Program-made: the position numbers and the translations under genes
Notes under the pieces: generated by a model
What the model was told of the DNA's origin: nothing
The model's input: the letters and a program-made list of their open reading frames with translations, nothing else
Databases searched by the model: none
Shown: positions 7,730 to 16,870 of the stretch, piece by piece
How the letters are laid out: each line of letters starts with the position of its first letter
Position numbering within the stretch: position 1 is the stretch's first letter
DNA from: Flavobacteriaceae bacterium UBA7302
GTDB taxonomy: Bacteria > Bacteroidota > Bacteroidia > Flavobacteriales > Flavobacteriaceae
Reading direction: 5' to 3'
Assembly (NCBI GenBank): GCA_002471825.1
Contig: DKQS01000004.1
Location: 1 to 64,000 of the forward strand
DNA: 64,000 nt

Positions 7730-10558
7730 TTATTTCTTTAATTTTTCTTGTCTTTTATTTAGGAGCACAGGTTTACCGTATCCTAATTGGTTCATGCGGT
7801 CCAATTGCGTTTCTGCATCACCTACCACCAACCAAATCATTTTTGTTGGGTCCACATATTTTTTAGCCAATTCTTGAATTTGCTCTTTGGTGATATTTCT
7901 CACAAATTCTGCCCTTTCATTCACGTAATCCGGACTCATGCCATACTCACTGATGTTTGTGAGCATTCTTAGCTTGGCACCTGCTGTTTCAAAAGCTCGG
8001 GTATTACTCTTTAACAAGTAACTCTTGGTGGTTTCTAAGTCCTTGTCAGAAAAGGTTTTTGGATAATCCTCTAGAATTTGTTTCACCAATTGCGCTGATT
8101 CTAAGGTCACATTGCTTCGAACGCCGCTTGAAATGGTAAATGGTCCTTTGGCTTTGGTTCCAGAAAACCGAGATCGAATTCCGTAAGTATAGCCTTTGCC
8201 TTCACGCAGTTCTTGTGTTAATCTAGAGGCAAATCCACCACCACCTAATATGTAATTCATCACCGTGGCTGCGTAGAAGTCTTTATCAGTTGCCGCCAAG
8301 GCAGGTGCACCGAATTGTAACACCGATTGTTTTGCATTCGGGATGTCATAAAAATACACGGTTGGTTTGGTTGGAGGAGCCGGAGTCTCATAAACGGGAA
8401 TGACAACCTCTTTGGCTTCCCAATTGGTATTCAAATCTTGCAATGAAGCCACTACTTTGTCCTTTGAAATATCACCAACTACCGACATTTTTGCTACGGA
8501 AGGAGAGATATTCTTCTTATAAAATTCCTTTAAATCCTCAATGGTAATGGCACTTACTGATGCTGATGTCCCTAATAAGTTTTTAGATCGGATGTTGTCC
8601 TTTCCATAAATCAATTCATTGTAAGCATTGCTTGCTACTGAATTTGGACTGGCTTGTTGTTGACGCAATCTCGTAAGTGTTGCTTTCTTAAGCAATTCGA
8701 ATTCTTCTTCATCGAAACGAGGAGAAAGCAACATTTCTTTGGCAATTGCTAAAGTTTGATCGTAATTCCGTTTTAGGGTTGTTCCACTAATTCGAATATT
8801 TTCTTTAGCCGCATAAACGGATACATCGGCTCCTAAATTTTGGATGGCTTCCTCCAATTCCTGTGTGGTTTTAGAAGCCGTTCCTTTATTCATCAAAGAT
8901 GCCGTCAAATAAGCCACACCTAATTTATCCATGGATTCCATTAACTGTCCGCCATTAATCACTAGTTCGAAACGAACCAAAGGCACTTCGTTATTTTCAA
9001 TTCCGAAGACCCGAATACCATTTTCTAAGGTGTCTTCATACACTTCTGGAACCGCAAGTTTCGGAGTCTCACCGTACGGTGGTTCAATGCTTCGATCAAT
9101 TTTTGAAGGAGTCTTTTCGTACTCTGCAGCAATTTTTGGATCGAATTTCTCTTCAGCCCCAATGACAATTTTCTCTTCGACAACATTGGCCGGAACCGAA
9201 CCTGTAATTGCCAATTCTTTCATTCCGCGCGGGACAAAGCTTGTCGTAATAAAATTCTTTCCTTTGATGTATTTGTTATAAACGCGCATCACATCATCTG
9301 TCGTAACACCTAAAGTGCTGTTGATATCTTGCGTAACAAATCCTGGGTCGCCAGTATACGTATTGTACGAAGCCAAGCTTGTTCCTTTTCCTAAAACACT
9401 TGAAAGACTTCTGTAAAAAGATGTTTCTTGTCCGGCTTTGATTCGGTTTAAATCCTTTTCAGAAATTCCTTCTGCTTCAAATTGGGCAAAAGCCTTCTCA
9501 ATTCCTTTTTTCAACTCATTCAGATTCTTCCCTCTAAAAGCCCTTACCACCAAATGCGTTTCACCTGCCAATTCAGAGGCATAGTTATACATTGAGGTTC
9601 TAGAAGTCAATTTCAATTCGTCCACCAATACCTTATTCATTGGTGCCGATTTTCCTCTTGTTAAATATTGCGTTAGCACATTAAGCGCATAAGAATCGGG
9701 ATGGTATTGTTCAACTGATGGCCACGCCATAGTTAATTGCGGTACTCTAGCAAAATTATCCTCATAATAAAGGTGTTTGATGTCTTTTACAAATCCAGGT
9801 CTCTTTTCCAGTGGTGAAATTTCGTCACCTCTCGGGATTTCATCAAAGTATTTATGTACCCATTTTTTTGCTTGCTCAACGTCAATATCCCCAGACAAAA
9901 CCAAAGTAGAGTTATTGGGTACATACCATTTCTTGAAAAAGGTCTTTACGTCGTCTAATGTTGCATTTTGTAAATCTTCCAAAGATCCGATTACCTGCCA
10001 GTTGTATGGATGATCTTTAGGATATAGATTTTTACCAATCACATAGAAATTATGACCATAGGGTCTGTTGTCTACACTTTGTCTTTTTTCGTTTTTTACC
10101 ACCTGCTTCTCTTTGGCTAACACCGGGTCAGTAACGGTATTGATAAACCAACCCAGTTTATCAGCTTCTGCCCAAATCATTTTTTCAAGAGCATCCTTAG
10201 GAACTGTTTGTAGGTAATTGGTGCGATCTCTAGAAGTAGATCCATTCGCTCCAGACCCACCGATACGAGCACTCATTTTATCCAATCCGCCTTTGCCAAG
10301 GTTCTCTGATTCCAAAAACAATAAGTGTTCGAACAAATGGGCAAATCCAGTTCTGCCTTCTATCTCTCGGGCCGATCCAACATGAACCATAAGCTCAACC
10401 GCTACTACAGGATCTGATCGATCTATGTGAAAAACAACATCAAGGCCATTTTCGAGTTCGATTTTTTCATAATTGATGGACAAATCAGACGAATTTTTGT
10501 CTGAGCCATTACAGGCAATAAGTCCGATAAACAATAGACTGTAAAGTACTTTTTTCAT
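7730..10558 (-). CDS. M16 family zinc metalloprotease, two-domain lipoprotein
   Basis: I start at the ATG at 10558, giving 942 residues; the frame is open 228 bases further but overlaps leuS and crosses a -7 box (TAATTTTG, 10614-10607) that fits this start. The N-terminus is a lipoprotein signal with GLIAC, lipidated Cys16. The inverted zinc motif HxxEH is HLFEH, H74-H78, in the first M16 domain (about 35-260). A second pair of M16 domains without the zinc motif fills the C-terminal half, as in pitrilysin-like proteins that form a closed chamber. Such proteases degrade peptides at the cell envelope. It is divergent from leuS. Confidence 0.92.
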   Translation of the reverse strand: MKKVLYSLLFIGLIACNGSDKNSSDLSINYEKIELENGLDVVFHIDRSDPVVAVELMVHVGSAREIEGRTGFAHLFEHLLFLESENLGKGGLDKMSARIGGSGANGSTSRDRTNYLQTVPKDALEKMIWAEADKLGWFINTVTDPVLAKEKQVVKNEKRQSVDNRPYGHNFYVIGKNLYPKDHPYNWQVIGSLEDLQNATLDDVKTFFKKWYVPNNSTLVLSGDIDVEQAKKWVHKYFDEIPRGDEISPLEKRPGFVKDIKHLYYEDNFARVPQLTMAWPSVEQYHPDSYALNVLTQYLTRGKSAPMNKVLVDELKLTSRTSMYNYASELAGETHLVVRAFRGKNLNELKKGIEKAFAQFEAEGISEKDLNRIKAGQETSFYRSLSSVLGKGTSLASYNTYTGDPGFVTQDINSTLGVTTDDVMRVYNKYIKGKNFITTSFVPRGMKELAITGSVPANVVEEKIVIGAEEKFDPKIAAEYEKTPSKIDRSIEPPYGETPKLAVPEVYEDTLENGIRVFGIENNEVPLVRFELVINGGQLMESMDKLGVAYLTASLMNKGTASKTTQELEEAIQNLGADVSVYAAKENIRISGTTLKRNYDQTLAIAKEMLLSPRFDEEEFELLKKATLTRLRQQQASPNSVASNAYNELIYGKDNIRSKNLLGTSASVSAITIEDLKEFYKKNISPSVAKMSVVGDISKDKVVASLQDLNTNWEAKEVVIPVYETPAPPTKPTVYFYDIPNAKQSVLQFGAPALAATDKDFYAATVMNYILGGGGFASRLTQELREGKGYTYGIRSRFSGTKAKGPFTISSGVRSNVTLESAQLVKQILEDYPKTFSDKDLETTKSYLLKSNTRAFETAGAKLRMLTNISEYGMSPDYVNERAEFVRNITKEQIQELAKKYVDPTKMIWLVVGDAETQLDRMNQLGYGKPVLLNKRQEKLKK

Positions 10559-10696
10559 GGTAAAAAATTTGATTCGACAAGTTACAAAATGCCATTCATA
10601 GTTTTCCAAAATTATGTTAAATCTCATTTGAGATTCCTTAATCTTCATCCGCTCGAAATCAAGGCCCTTACAACTGGTTTTTTCCAAGATTAAACG

Positions 10697-10704
10697 TAAA
10701 TTTG
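10697..10704 (+). promoter_or_regulatory. -7 box (TAAATTTG) of leuS
   Basis: Perfect TAnnTTTG match 22 bases upstream of the leuS ATG in the 168-base divergent gap with the M16 gene. Confidence 0.55.
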
Positions 10705-10726
10705 CAGCCTTTAAAACCAATTTGTA

Positions 10727-13700
10727 ATGCAGTACAAACACCAAGAAATCGAGAAGAAATGGCAAAAGTATTGGGCAGAGAATCAAACTTTTAAAGCGAG
10801 TGATGATTTTTCAAAGCCTAAATATTATGTGCTCGACATGTTTCCTTATCCGTCTGGAGCAGGGTTGCACGTGGGTCACCCGTTGGGTTACATTGCTTCT
10901 GATATCTATGCGCGATACAAACGTCATAAGGGGTTTAATGTATTGCATCCACAAGGCTATGATTCCTTCGGATTACCAGCAGAGCAATATGCCATCCAAA
11001 CTGGGCAGCATCCAGCAAAAACTACGGAAGCGAACATTACCACCTATAGAAGGCAGTTGGATCAAATTGGTTTTTCCTTCGATTGGAGTCGTGAAGTACG
11101 TACTTCCAATCCGGAGTATTACAAATGGACGCAGTGGATTTTCATTCAGCTTTTTGAATCTTGGTTTAACAATGATTCCAACAAAGCGGAGTCTATTGAT
11201 ACCTTAATTGAAAAGTTTTCAACGTCTGGAACGAGTGATGTAAATGCTGCTTGTGATGACGATGTGGAATCCTTTACAGCTGAGGAATGGAAGGCGTTTT
11301 CAGACAAAAAGAAGCAGCAGGTTTTGTTGCAATATCGATTGACTTTTCTTTCGGATACCGAAGTTAATTGGTGTCCAGCTTTAGGAACAGTGCTGGCCAA
11401 CGACGAAATCGTAAACGGTGTTTCAGAAAGAGGTGGGCATCCGGTGGTTCGAAAAAAAATGACCCAATGGTCGATGCGAATTTCAGCCTATGCACAACGG
11501 TTGTTAGATGGATTGAATACTATTGATTGGCCACAACCCTTAAAAGATTCTCAAACCAACTGGATTGGTAGAAGTCAAGGTGCGATGGTAACATTTGAAG
11601 TAGATGGCCATGCTGAAGCTAAAATTGATGTCTTTACCACTAGACCCGATACTATCTTCGGGGTTAGTTTCATGACTTTGGCACCTGAGCACGAGTTGGT
11701 GGCGAAAATAACTACGGAAGAGCAACGTGCTGAGGTAGAGGCCTATGTTGAAGCAACTGCAAAGCGTTCTGAGCGTGATCGAATGGCAGATGTGAAAACC
11801 ATTTCTGGTGCTTTTACTGGCGCTTATGCCATCCATCCATTCTCTGGAGAAAAAGTGCAAATATGGATTGGTGATTATGTGTTGGCAAGCTATGGAACAG
11901 GAGCGGTAATGGCGGTTCCATGTGGTGATCAACGTGACTATGATTTCGCCAAGCATTTCGGGATTGAGATTCCGAATATTTTTGAAGGAGTTGATATTTC
12001 TGAGGAGGCATTCGCTGACAAGGAGAAGACCATTATTGCCAATTCTGATTTCTTAAACGGACTGTCTTACAAAAAGGCCATGAAAAGAGTCATTTATGAA
12101 ATGGAGCAAAAAGGGATAGGCTATGGGAAAATCAACTACCGTTTAAGAGATGCAGTGTTTAGCCGTCAGCGTTACTGGGGAGAACCGTTCCCTGTTTATT
12201 ATGTGGATGGAATGCCACAAATGATTGATGCCAAGCACTTGCCTATTGAATTACCTGAAGTTGAAAAATACCTTCCAACTGAAGACGGAAGACCACCATT
12301 AGGGAATGCAGAGGTTTGGGCTTGGGATACAGAAAAAGCAACGGTGGTGAGCAACGATTTAATAGATCACAAAACCATATTCCCGTTGGAGTTGAACACC
12401 ATGCCTGGATGGGCTGGGAGTTCGCAGTACTTCAATCGATATATGGACCCGAGAAATAATGAAGAGATTTTCTCTAAAGATAAAATCGATTATTGGAAAC
12501 AAGTTGATCTATATATTGGAGGTTCGGAACATGCAACCGGACACTTGTTATACGCTCGTTTTTGGCAGAAATTCATGTTTGATAGAGGCTATGTTCCAGT
12601 GGATGAGTTTGCCAAAAAGCTCATCAACCAGGGAATGATTTTAGGAACTTCTGCTTTTGTTCATGTTTATGATGGTGGCTTTGCTAGCAGGAATGCCGAT
12701 TCAGAAAGAGACTCAAGTAAAAATCTAATTATCAGTTCAGAGGTTTTAAGTCTGATAATGAAAAACATAAATCTTTTCACAGATTTATGGAAGAATTCTC
12801 CCCAGAAAGAACAAGATATTTATTTGAAATATAAAATTGATAAAGATACTCTCCTTAGAGTGAAGAAAGTTTATAAAAGACTTTTAGAGGCGGCGGAGAA
12901 ATTAGATTATATTTCAATAGCTTGGCTGAGGGATATATTTCCAATTCGTTCTATCCACGCAGACGTATCCTTTGTAAATGCTTCGGATGAACTCGATATC
13001 GAAGCTTTTAAAAATTGGAGACCCGAATTTAAAGAGGCCGAATTTGTAACTGAGGATGATGGCACTTTCAAAGTATCGAGAGAAGTTGAGAAGATGTCAA
13101 AATCCAAGTACAACGTTGTCAATCCGGATGATATTTGTGAAGAATTCGGTGCAGATGCTTTGCGACTGTTTGAAATGTTCTTAGGTCCACTTGAGCAGTC
13201 CAAACCTTGGAAAACCTCAGGAATTTCTGGAGTGTATTCTTTCTTGAAGAAACTTTGGAAATTATTTTACAATGGCGATCAGTTGGAAGTTTCCGATGCA
13301 GCTCCTACCAAAGATGAATTAAAAACCCTTCATAAAACCATCAAGAAGGTAGAGGAAGATATCGAGAATTTTTCTTTCAATACTTCTGTATCTACCTTTA
13401 TGATTGCTGTGAACGAATTGACAGCTCAGAAATGCAACAAACGAGACATTTTAGAACCATTACTTGTTCTAATTTCACCTTATGCGCCTCATATTGCAGA
13501 GGAATTGTGGAGTAAATTGGGTCATGAAAACACGATTTCAACGGTTGCTTTTCCAATCTTTGATGAGAAACATTTGGTGGAAAGTACCAAGAATTATCCG
13601 ATTTCATTCAATGGAAAAATGCGATTTACCATGGAACTTTCTTTGGATTTAAACAAAGAGGAAATTGAAGCGGCAGTAATGGCTCATGAAAAAACCCAAG

Positions 13701-13771
13701 CACAATTACAGGGTAGAACTCCAAAGAAGGTGATTGTAGTGCCTGGTAAAATTGTAAATATTGTGGGCTAA
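10727..13771 (+). CDS. leuS: Leucyl-tRNA synthetase with an extra insert before the KMSKS region
   Basis: 1014 residues, longer than the ~920-950 usual for this phylum. The class I signature HVGH is at 48-51 (PYPSGAGLHVGHPLGY), the editing domain has YGTGAVMAVP followed by the conserved Asp in GDQRD, and KMSKSKYN follows in the C-terminal half. The enzyme charges tRNA-Leu. Two insertions are visible. One, around SNKAESIDTLIEKF (11185-11330), is common in Bacteroidota LeuRS. The other lies between SAFVHVYDG and IHADVSFVN (about 12661-12945), is rich in Lys, Leu, Ile and Ser, predicted helical, and replaces what is normally a ~25-residue connector. The flanking sequence is intact, so the protein is probably functional. 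Confidence 0.96.
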   Translation: MQYKHQEIEKKWQKYWAENQTFKASDDFSKPKYYVLDMFPYPSGAGLHVGHPLGYIASDIYARYKRHKGFNVLHPQGYDSFGLPAEQYAIQTGQHPAKTTEANITTYRRQLDQIGFSFDWSREVRTSNPEYYKWTQWIFIQLFESWFNNDSNKAESIDTLIEKFSTSGTSDVNAACDDDVESFTAEEWKAFSDKKKQQVLLQYRLTFLSDTEVNWCPALGTVLANDEIVNGVSERGGHPVVRKKMTQWSMRISAYAQRLLDGLNTIDWPQPLKDSQTNWIGRSQGAMVTFEVDGHAEAKIDVFTTRPDTIFGVSFMTLAPEHELVAKITTEEQRAEVEAYVEATAKRSERDRMADVKTISGAFTGAYAIHPFSGEKVQIWIGDYVLASYGTGAVMAVPCGDQRDYDFAKHFGIEIPNIFEGVDISEEAFADKEKTIIANSDFLNGLSYKKAMKRVIYEMEQKGIGYGKINYRLRDAVFSRQRYWGEPFPVYYVDGMPQMIDAKHLPIELPEVEKYLPTEDGRPPLGNAEVWAWDTEKATVVSNDLIDHKTIFPLELNTMPGWAGSSQYFNRYMDPRNNEEIFSKDKIDYWKQVDLYIGGSEHATGHLLYARFWQKFMFDRGYVPVDEFAKKLINQGMILGTSAFVHVYDGGFASRNADSERDSSKNLIISSEVLSLIMKNINLFTDLWKNSPQKEQDIYLKYKIDKDTLLRVKKVYKRLLEAAEKLDYISIAWLRDIFPIRSIHADVSFVNASDELDIEAFKNWRPEFKEAEFVTEDDGTFKVSREVEKMSKSKYNVVNPDDICEEFGADALRLFEMFLGPLEQSKPWKTSGISGVYSFLKKLWKLFYNGDQLEVSDAAPTKDELKTLHKTIKKVEEDIENFSFNTSVSTFMIAVNELTAQKCNKRDILEPLLVLISPYAPHIAEELWSKLGHENTISTVAFPIFDEKHLVESTKNYPISFNGKMRFTMELSLDLNKEEIEAAVMAHEKTQAQLQGRTPKKVIVVPGKIVNIVG

Positions 13772-13810
13772 GGTTTCCCAAAAAAAGCTAATTTTGAGAA
13801 AACCTTTTAT

Positions 13811-14578
13811 ATGGGCACTTCGAGACAAGATGGAAGTCTCTTTACTTCTATTCAAAACAAGATTGCAACGGTAGAATTTGGTCATCCGGCGAGTAATTCT
13901 TTTCCGAGTACATTGTTACAACGTCTTACGGAGGAATTGAATGAACTTTCTAAGAATGATGAGGTTTCGGTAATCGTGCTGAAGTCAGAAGGAGAACGAG
14001 CTTTTTGCGCTGGGGCTTCTTTCAATGAGTTAGTGGGTATTGATAATCTCGAAGACGGAATCCAATTTTTTTCAGGTTTTGCCAATGTCATCAATGCCAT
14101 GCGTGCTTGCAGTAAAATAATTGTTGGCCGTATTCAAGGAAAGGCCGTTGGAGGAGGAGTCGGTTTGGTATCTGCTTGTGATTATGCCTTGGCAACAGAA
14201 GCAGCTTCGGTAAAACTTTCTGAAATCAGCATTGGTATTGGTCCTTATGTGATCGCACCTGCCGTACAACGAAAAATTGGCGTTGCTGCTTTTTCAGATT
14301 TAACCTTGGATGCTACTACTTGGAAGAATGCCTATTGGGCCAAAGAAAAAGGCTTGTATGCGCGTGTTTTTGAATCCCTTGAAGAATTGGATAAGGAGGT
14401 AGACCTGTTTGCTGCGAAGTTGGCTAGCTACAATCCGGACGCACTTAGCGAGCTGAAGACCATATTTTGGGAAGGAACTGAAGATTGGAATGATTTACTT
14501 TTAGAACGAGCAAAGATTACAGGCCGACTCGTATTGTCGGATTTCACAAAGAACGCACTCGCCAAATTCTCTAAATAA
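13811..14578 (+). CDS. Enoyl-CoA hydratase/isomerase (crotonase) family protein
   Basis: 255 residues with the crotonase fold: the first oxyanion-hole strand ERAFCAGASFNEL and the second IQGKAVGGGVGLVSACDYALA, then LSEISIGIGPYVIAP. In canonical enoyl-CoA hydratases two Glu residues add water to the trans-2-enoyl-CoA double bond; here the first position is occupied by Asn/Glu in SFNELVG and the second falls in SEISIGI. The exact substrate cannot be read; methylglutaconyl-CoA hydratase-like or phenylacetate-type enzymes are possible. It starts 39 bases after leuS and ends 8 bases before a small membrane protein gene, so it may be expressed with either. Confidence 0.85.
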   Translation: MGTSRQDGSLFTSIQNKIATVEFGHPASNSFPSTLLQRLTEELNELSKNDEVSVIVLKSEGERAFCAGASFNELVGIDNLEDGIQFFSGFANVINAMRACSKIIVGRIQGKAVGGGVGLVSACDYALATEAASVKLSEISIGIGPYVIAPAVQRKIGVAAFSDLTLDATTWKNAYWAKEKGLYARVFESLEELDKEVDLFAAKLASYNPDALSELKTIFWEGTEDWNDLLLERAKITGRLVLSDFTKNALAKFSK

Positions 14579-14586
14579 AAAAGAAC

Positions 14587-15123
14587 ATGTTTACGTTTAG
14601 CAAAAGACATTACGGTTTGGTTGTTCTCATCCTTGTGTTGGCATACAAAGGTATCAACCTTGGCGATTTTTGCTACGATTTGGTGGATAAGTTCATTGTT
14701 GGCGGAATCGGATTGTTGTTTTTTATGGTTACGCTCGTAGTTACCTTCTACAACTTGTACCACATCTCTCTAAAGGAGGAGTTTTTCGATTACTTTCCAC
14801 TGGTGTTTTTAGTGCTATTTGCCGGTTTGTTTTACGTTTCATTCTACAATCCGGAGATGGATTTTTACAAAACTACCACTGGAACCTTCCAAAAACAAAA
14901 TGCTACCAATTCACAATTAAAACTAAAACTCTTTTCAGACAACACTTTTTTTATGGAGGAACGAGATGGTCGTCAAAAATGTTATACCAAAGGCTCTTAT
15001 GAAAAAAGTGGTGAAGCCTTAAAACTCAACTTCAACGAAGGGAACAATGTGTCTAGAGTTTACCGAATCAACCTTTTAAATGGAATGTTGATCGGAAGAG
15101 ACACCCTAAAAACCTTAGAATAA
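14587..15123 (+). CDS. Hypothetical membrane protein with C-terminal extracytoplasmic domain
   Basis: 178 residues, no family recognised. Three hydrophobic helices (about 8-25, 37-57, 72-92) are followed by a ~85-residue polar beta-rich tail with repeated short strands (TGTFQKQN, LKLKLFSDNTFFMEERD, CYTKGSYEKSGEALKL). The tail resembles small lipocalin-like or copper-resistance-type domains that begin with a G-T-F and a D-N-T-F-F motif, but this is only a shape comparison. It begins 8 bases after the crotonase stop and is followed by a 204-base gap with a terminator before ctaB. Confidence 0.6.
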   Translation: MFTFSKRHYGLVVLILVLAYKGINLGDFCYDLVDKFIVGGIGLLFFMVTLVVTFYNLYHISLKEEFFDYFPLVFLVLFAGLFYVSFYNPEMDFYKTTTGTFQKQNATNSQLKLKLFSDNTFFMEERDGRQKCYTKGSYEKSGEALKLNFNEGNNVSRVYRINLLNGMLIGRDTLKTLE

Positions 15124-15191
15124 TTCTAAATAATCGTTAAAAATTAACCTATGTTAATAAATGGTTTTTGAACATCCGCTATCTTTGTAGC

Positions 15192-15256
15192 GTGATTTAA
15201 AATCACATTTTTCTTTTTCATAGCAATTTTTCCCGCTCTTTTTGGGCGGGTTTTTT
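15192..15256 (+). terminator. Terminator and preceding palindrome upstream of ctaB
   Basis: CCCGC (15232-15236) pairs with GCGGG (15246-15250) and is followed by six T. A second hairpin, GTGATTT/AAATCAC, lies just before at 15192-15206. A TATCTTTG box at 15180-15187 would allow a transcript of about 65 bases ending here; see findings. The rest of the 15124-15327 gap holds no gene that I can see. Confidence 0.7.
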
Positions 15257-15303
15257 CATTTAAAAAGGTGTTAAACATATAGATTAAATGAATTTTATGA
15301 AAT

Positions 15304-15311
15304 ATCTTTGC
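15304..15311 (+). promoter_or_regulatory. -7 box (TATCTTTG) of the ctaB-cox operon
   Basis: Perfect TAnnTTTG match 16 bases upstream of the ctaB ATG, after the terminator at 15256, so the oxidase assembly operon likely starts here. Confidence 0.55.
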
Positions 15312-15327
15312 TGGCCAATAAGCCTGT

Positions 15328-16230
15328 ATGGAATACACGACGGTTTCAACTAAAAAAATGGTAACAACGACCTTATTCTCAGACCTGAAAGAATTGACAA
15401 AAATGGGTCTTTCAATAAGTGTGGTTTTTTCTTCTATTGCTGGATATCTTCTAGGAGCTGAAACCGTAAACTATACAACGCTAATGTTATTGGCTATTGG
15501 TGGTTATTTTATGGTGGGTGCGTCCAACGCTTTCAATCAGGTGATTGAAAAAGATACGGATGCCATTATGAAACGTACCATGAACAGACCACTTCCTACA
15601 GGACGTATGTCCGTTGGTGTTGCATTGACCATTGCCATTGTACTAACGGTTGCTGGCTTGTCTATTTTGTATGCCATCAACCAGAAAACGGCCTTGTTCG
15701 GGGCCATTTCCATTTTCTTGTATACATCGGTTTACACACCATTAAAACCAGTAACCCCACTTGCGGTATTTGTAGGTGCGATTCCTGGTGCCATTCCATT
15801 CATGTTGGGTTGGGTAGCTGCAACAAATCAATTCGGAATTGAACCCGGATTTTTATTTATGATCCAATTCTTCTGGCAGTTTCCCCATTTTTGGTCCATC
15901 GGATGGTTACAAGATGAGGAGTATAAGAAAGTCGGATTTAAAATGCTGCCCATGCTTGAGAAGGATAAGGCAGCCGTACAACAAATTATGCTGTATACCT
16001 TTATCATGATTTTGGTATCGGTATCCCCAGTATTAAAGGTAACAGGAGATTTTTACATTCACCCAATCACGGCAGTTGTAATTGCTATCTTAGGATTGGT
16101 GATGATGTTTTATGCCATCCAATTGTACAAATCTCAAGACAATAAAGACGCGAGGAAATTAATGCTGTCCAGTGTGTTATACATCACTGTGGTACAGGTG
16201 ATATATGTGGTAGATAAATTTTTACATTAG
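15328..16230 (+). CDS. ctaB: Protoheme IX farnesyltransferase (heme O synthase)
   Basis: 300 residues, UbiA-type prenyltransferase with about nine membrane helices. The prenyl-diphosphate/magnesium site is seen in NAFNQVIEKDTDAIMKRT (N70, D76, D78), and the second acidic loop is QDEEYKKVGFKMLP. It farnesylates heme b to heme O in the cytoplasmic membrane, the step before heme A synthase (ctaA, found at 41291-42316). Met11 (MVTTTLF) is an alternative start, but the ATG at 15328 fits the -7 box at 15304. The stop abuts the next gene's ATG (16231), so this is the first gene of the oxidase assembly operon. Confidence 0.96.
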   Translation: MEYTTVSTKKMVTTTLFSDLKELTKMGLSISVVFSSIAGYLLGAETVNYTTLMLLAIGGYFMVGASNAFNQVIEKDTDAIMKRTMNRPLPTGRMSVGVALTIAIVLTVAGLSILYAINQKTALFGAISIFLYTSVYTPLKPVTPLAVFVGAIPGAIPFMLGWVAATNQFGIEPGFLFMIQFFWQFPHFWSIGWLQDEEYKKVGFKMLPMLEKDKAAVQQIMLYTFIMILVSVSPVLKVTGDFYIHPITAVVIAILGLVMMFYAIQLYKSQDNKDARKLMLSSVLYITVVQVIYVVDKFLH

Positions 16231-16818
16231 ATGCAGGAAGAAAAAACCTTACAACAAGAATTACGAACAGCTCAGCGAAAAACAGCAAAACCAATGCTGT
16301 GGATTTCCATCATCAGTATGATCATGTTTTTTGCTGGATTAACCAGTGCTTACGTGATAAGTATGAAAAGGGAAGATTGGGTTTCATTTGACCTACCCCA
16401 AGCTTTTTATACAAGTACAGCAGCTATTGTGTTGAGTAGTATTACCTTAATCATCGCAAAGCGATTGATCAAACAAAACAAATTGCAACTGTCTTTAATC
16501 TTTACAGTGGTAACCTTTGTTTTGGGACTAGTATTTGTATGGTTGCAGTATGTTGGATTTAACGAATTAAAAAGTATCGGATTGTATTTCACAGGACCAG
16601 AGAGTACCGTGTCAACATCCTTCATTATCGGAATTACCTTCATGCATGTTTTACACTTAATTGCAGGAATTGTAGTTCTATTGGTATTAATTATAAATCA
16701 AATCCGAAAAAAGTATCACGCAGAGGATGTCCTAGGGTTCGAATTAGGCGCTATTTTCTGGCATTTTGTGGATATTTTATGGATTTACCTATTTTTATTT
16801 TTCAATTTCATCAAATAA
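16231..16818 (+). CDS. Cytochrome c oxidase subunit III-like protein (short form)
   Basis: 195 residues, five predicted membrane helices, heme-copper oxidase subunit III family. The family features are the helix with MISMIMFFAGLTSAYVI-like packing and the C-terminal FIIGITFMHVLHLIAG helix, then FWHFVDILWIYLFLF. Subunit III stabilises the catalytic core and is not itself redox active. It starts immediately after ctaB with no gap and is followed 52 bases on by a second, longer subunit III gene. Such tandem subunit III genes are usual in caa3-type clusters of this phylum. Subunits I and II are not in the window. Confidence 0.9.
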   Translation: MQEEKTLQQELRTAQRKTAKPMLWISIISMIMFFAGLTSAYVISMKREDWVSFDLPQAFYTSTAAIVLSSITLIIAKRLIKQNKLQLSLIFTVVTFVLGLVFVWLQYVGFNELKSIGLYFTGPESTVSTSFIIGITFMHVLHLIAGIVVLLVLIINQIRKKYHAEDVLGFELGAIFWHFVDILWIYLFLFFNFIK

Positions 16819-16870
16819 TATAATTTGATTATTTTTAGCCGAAATTTTTCATTCAATTAGATAAGCTTTT

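Noticed and set aside
10559..10786. 76-residue N-terminal extension of the M16 protease
   Set aside because: Overlaps leuS, crosses the gene's -7 box, and places the lipoprotein signal internally.
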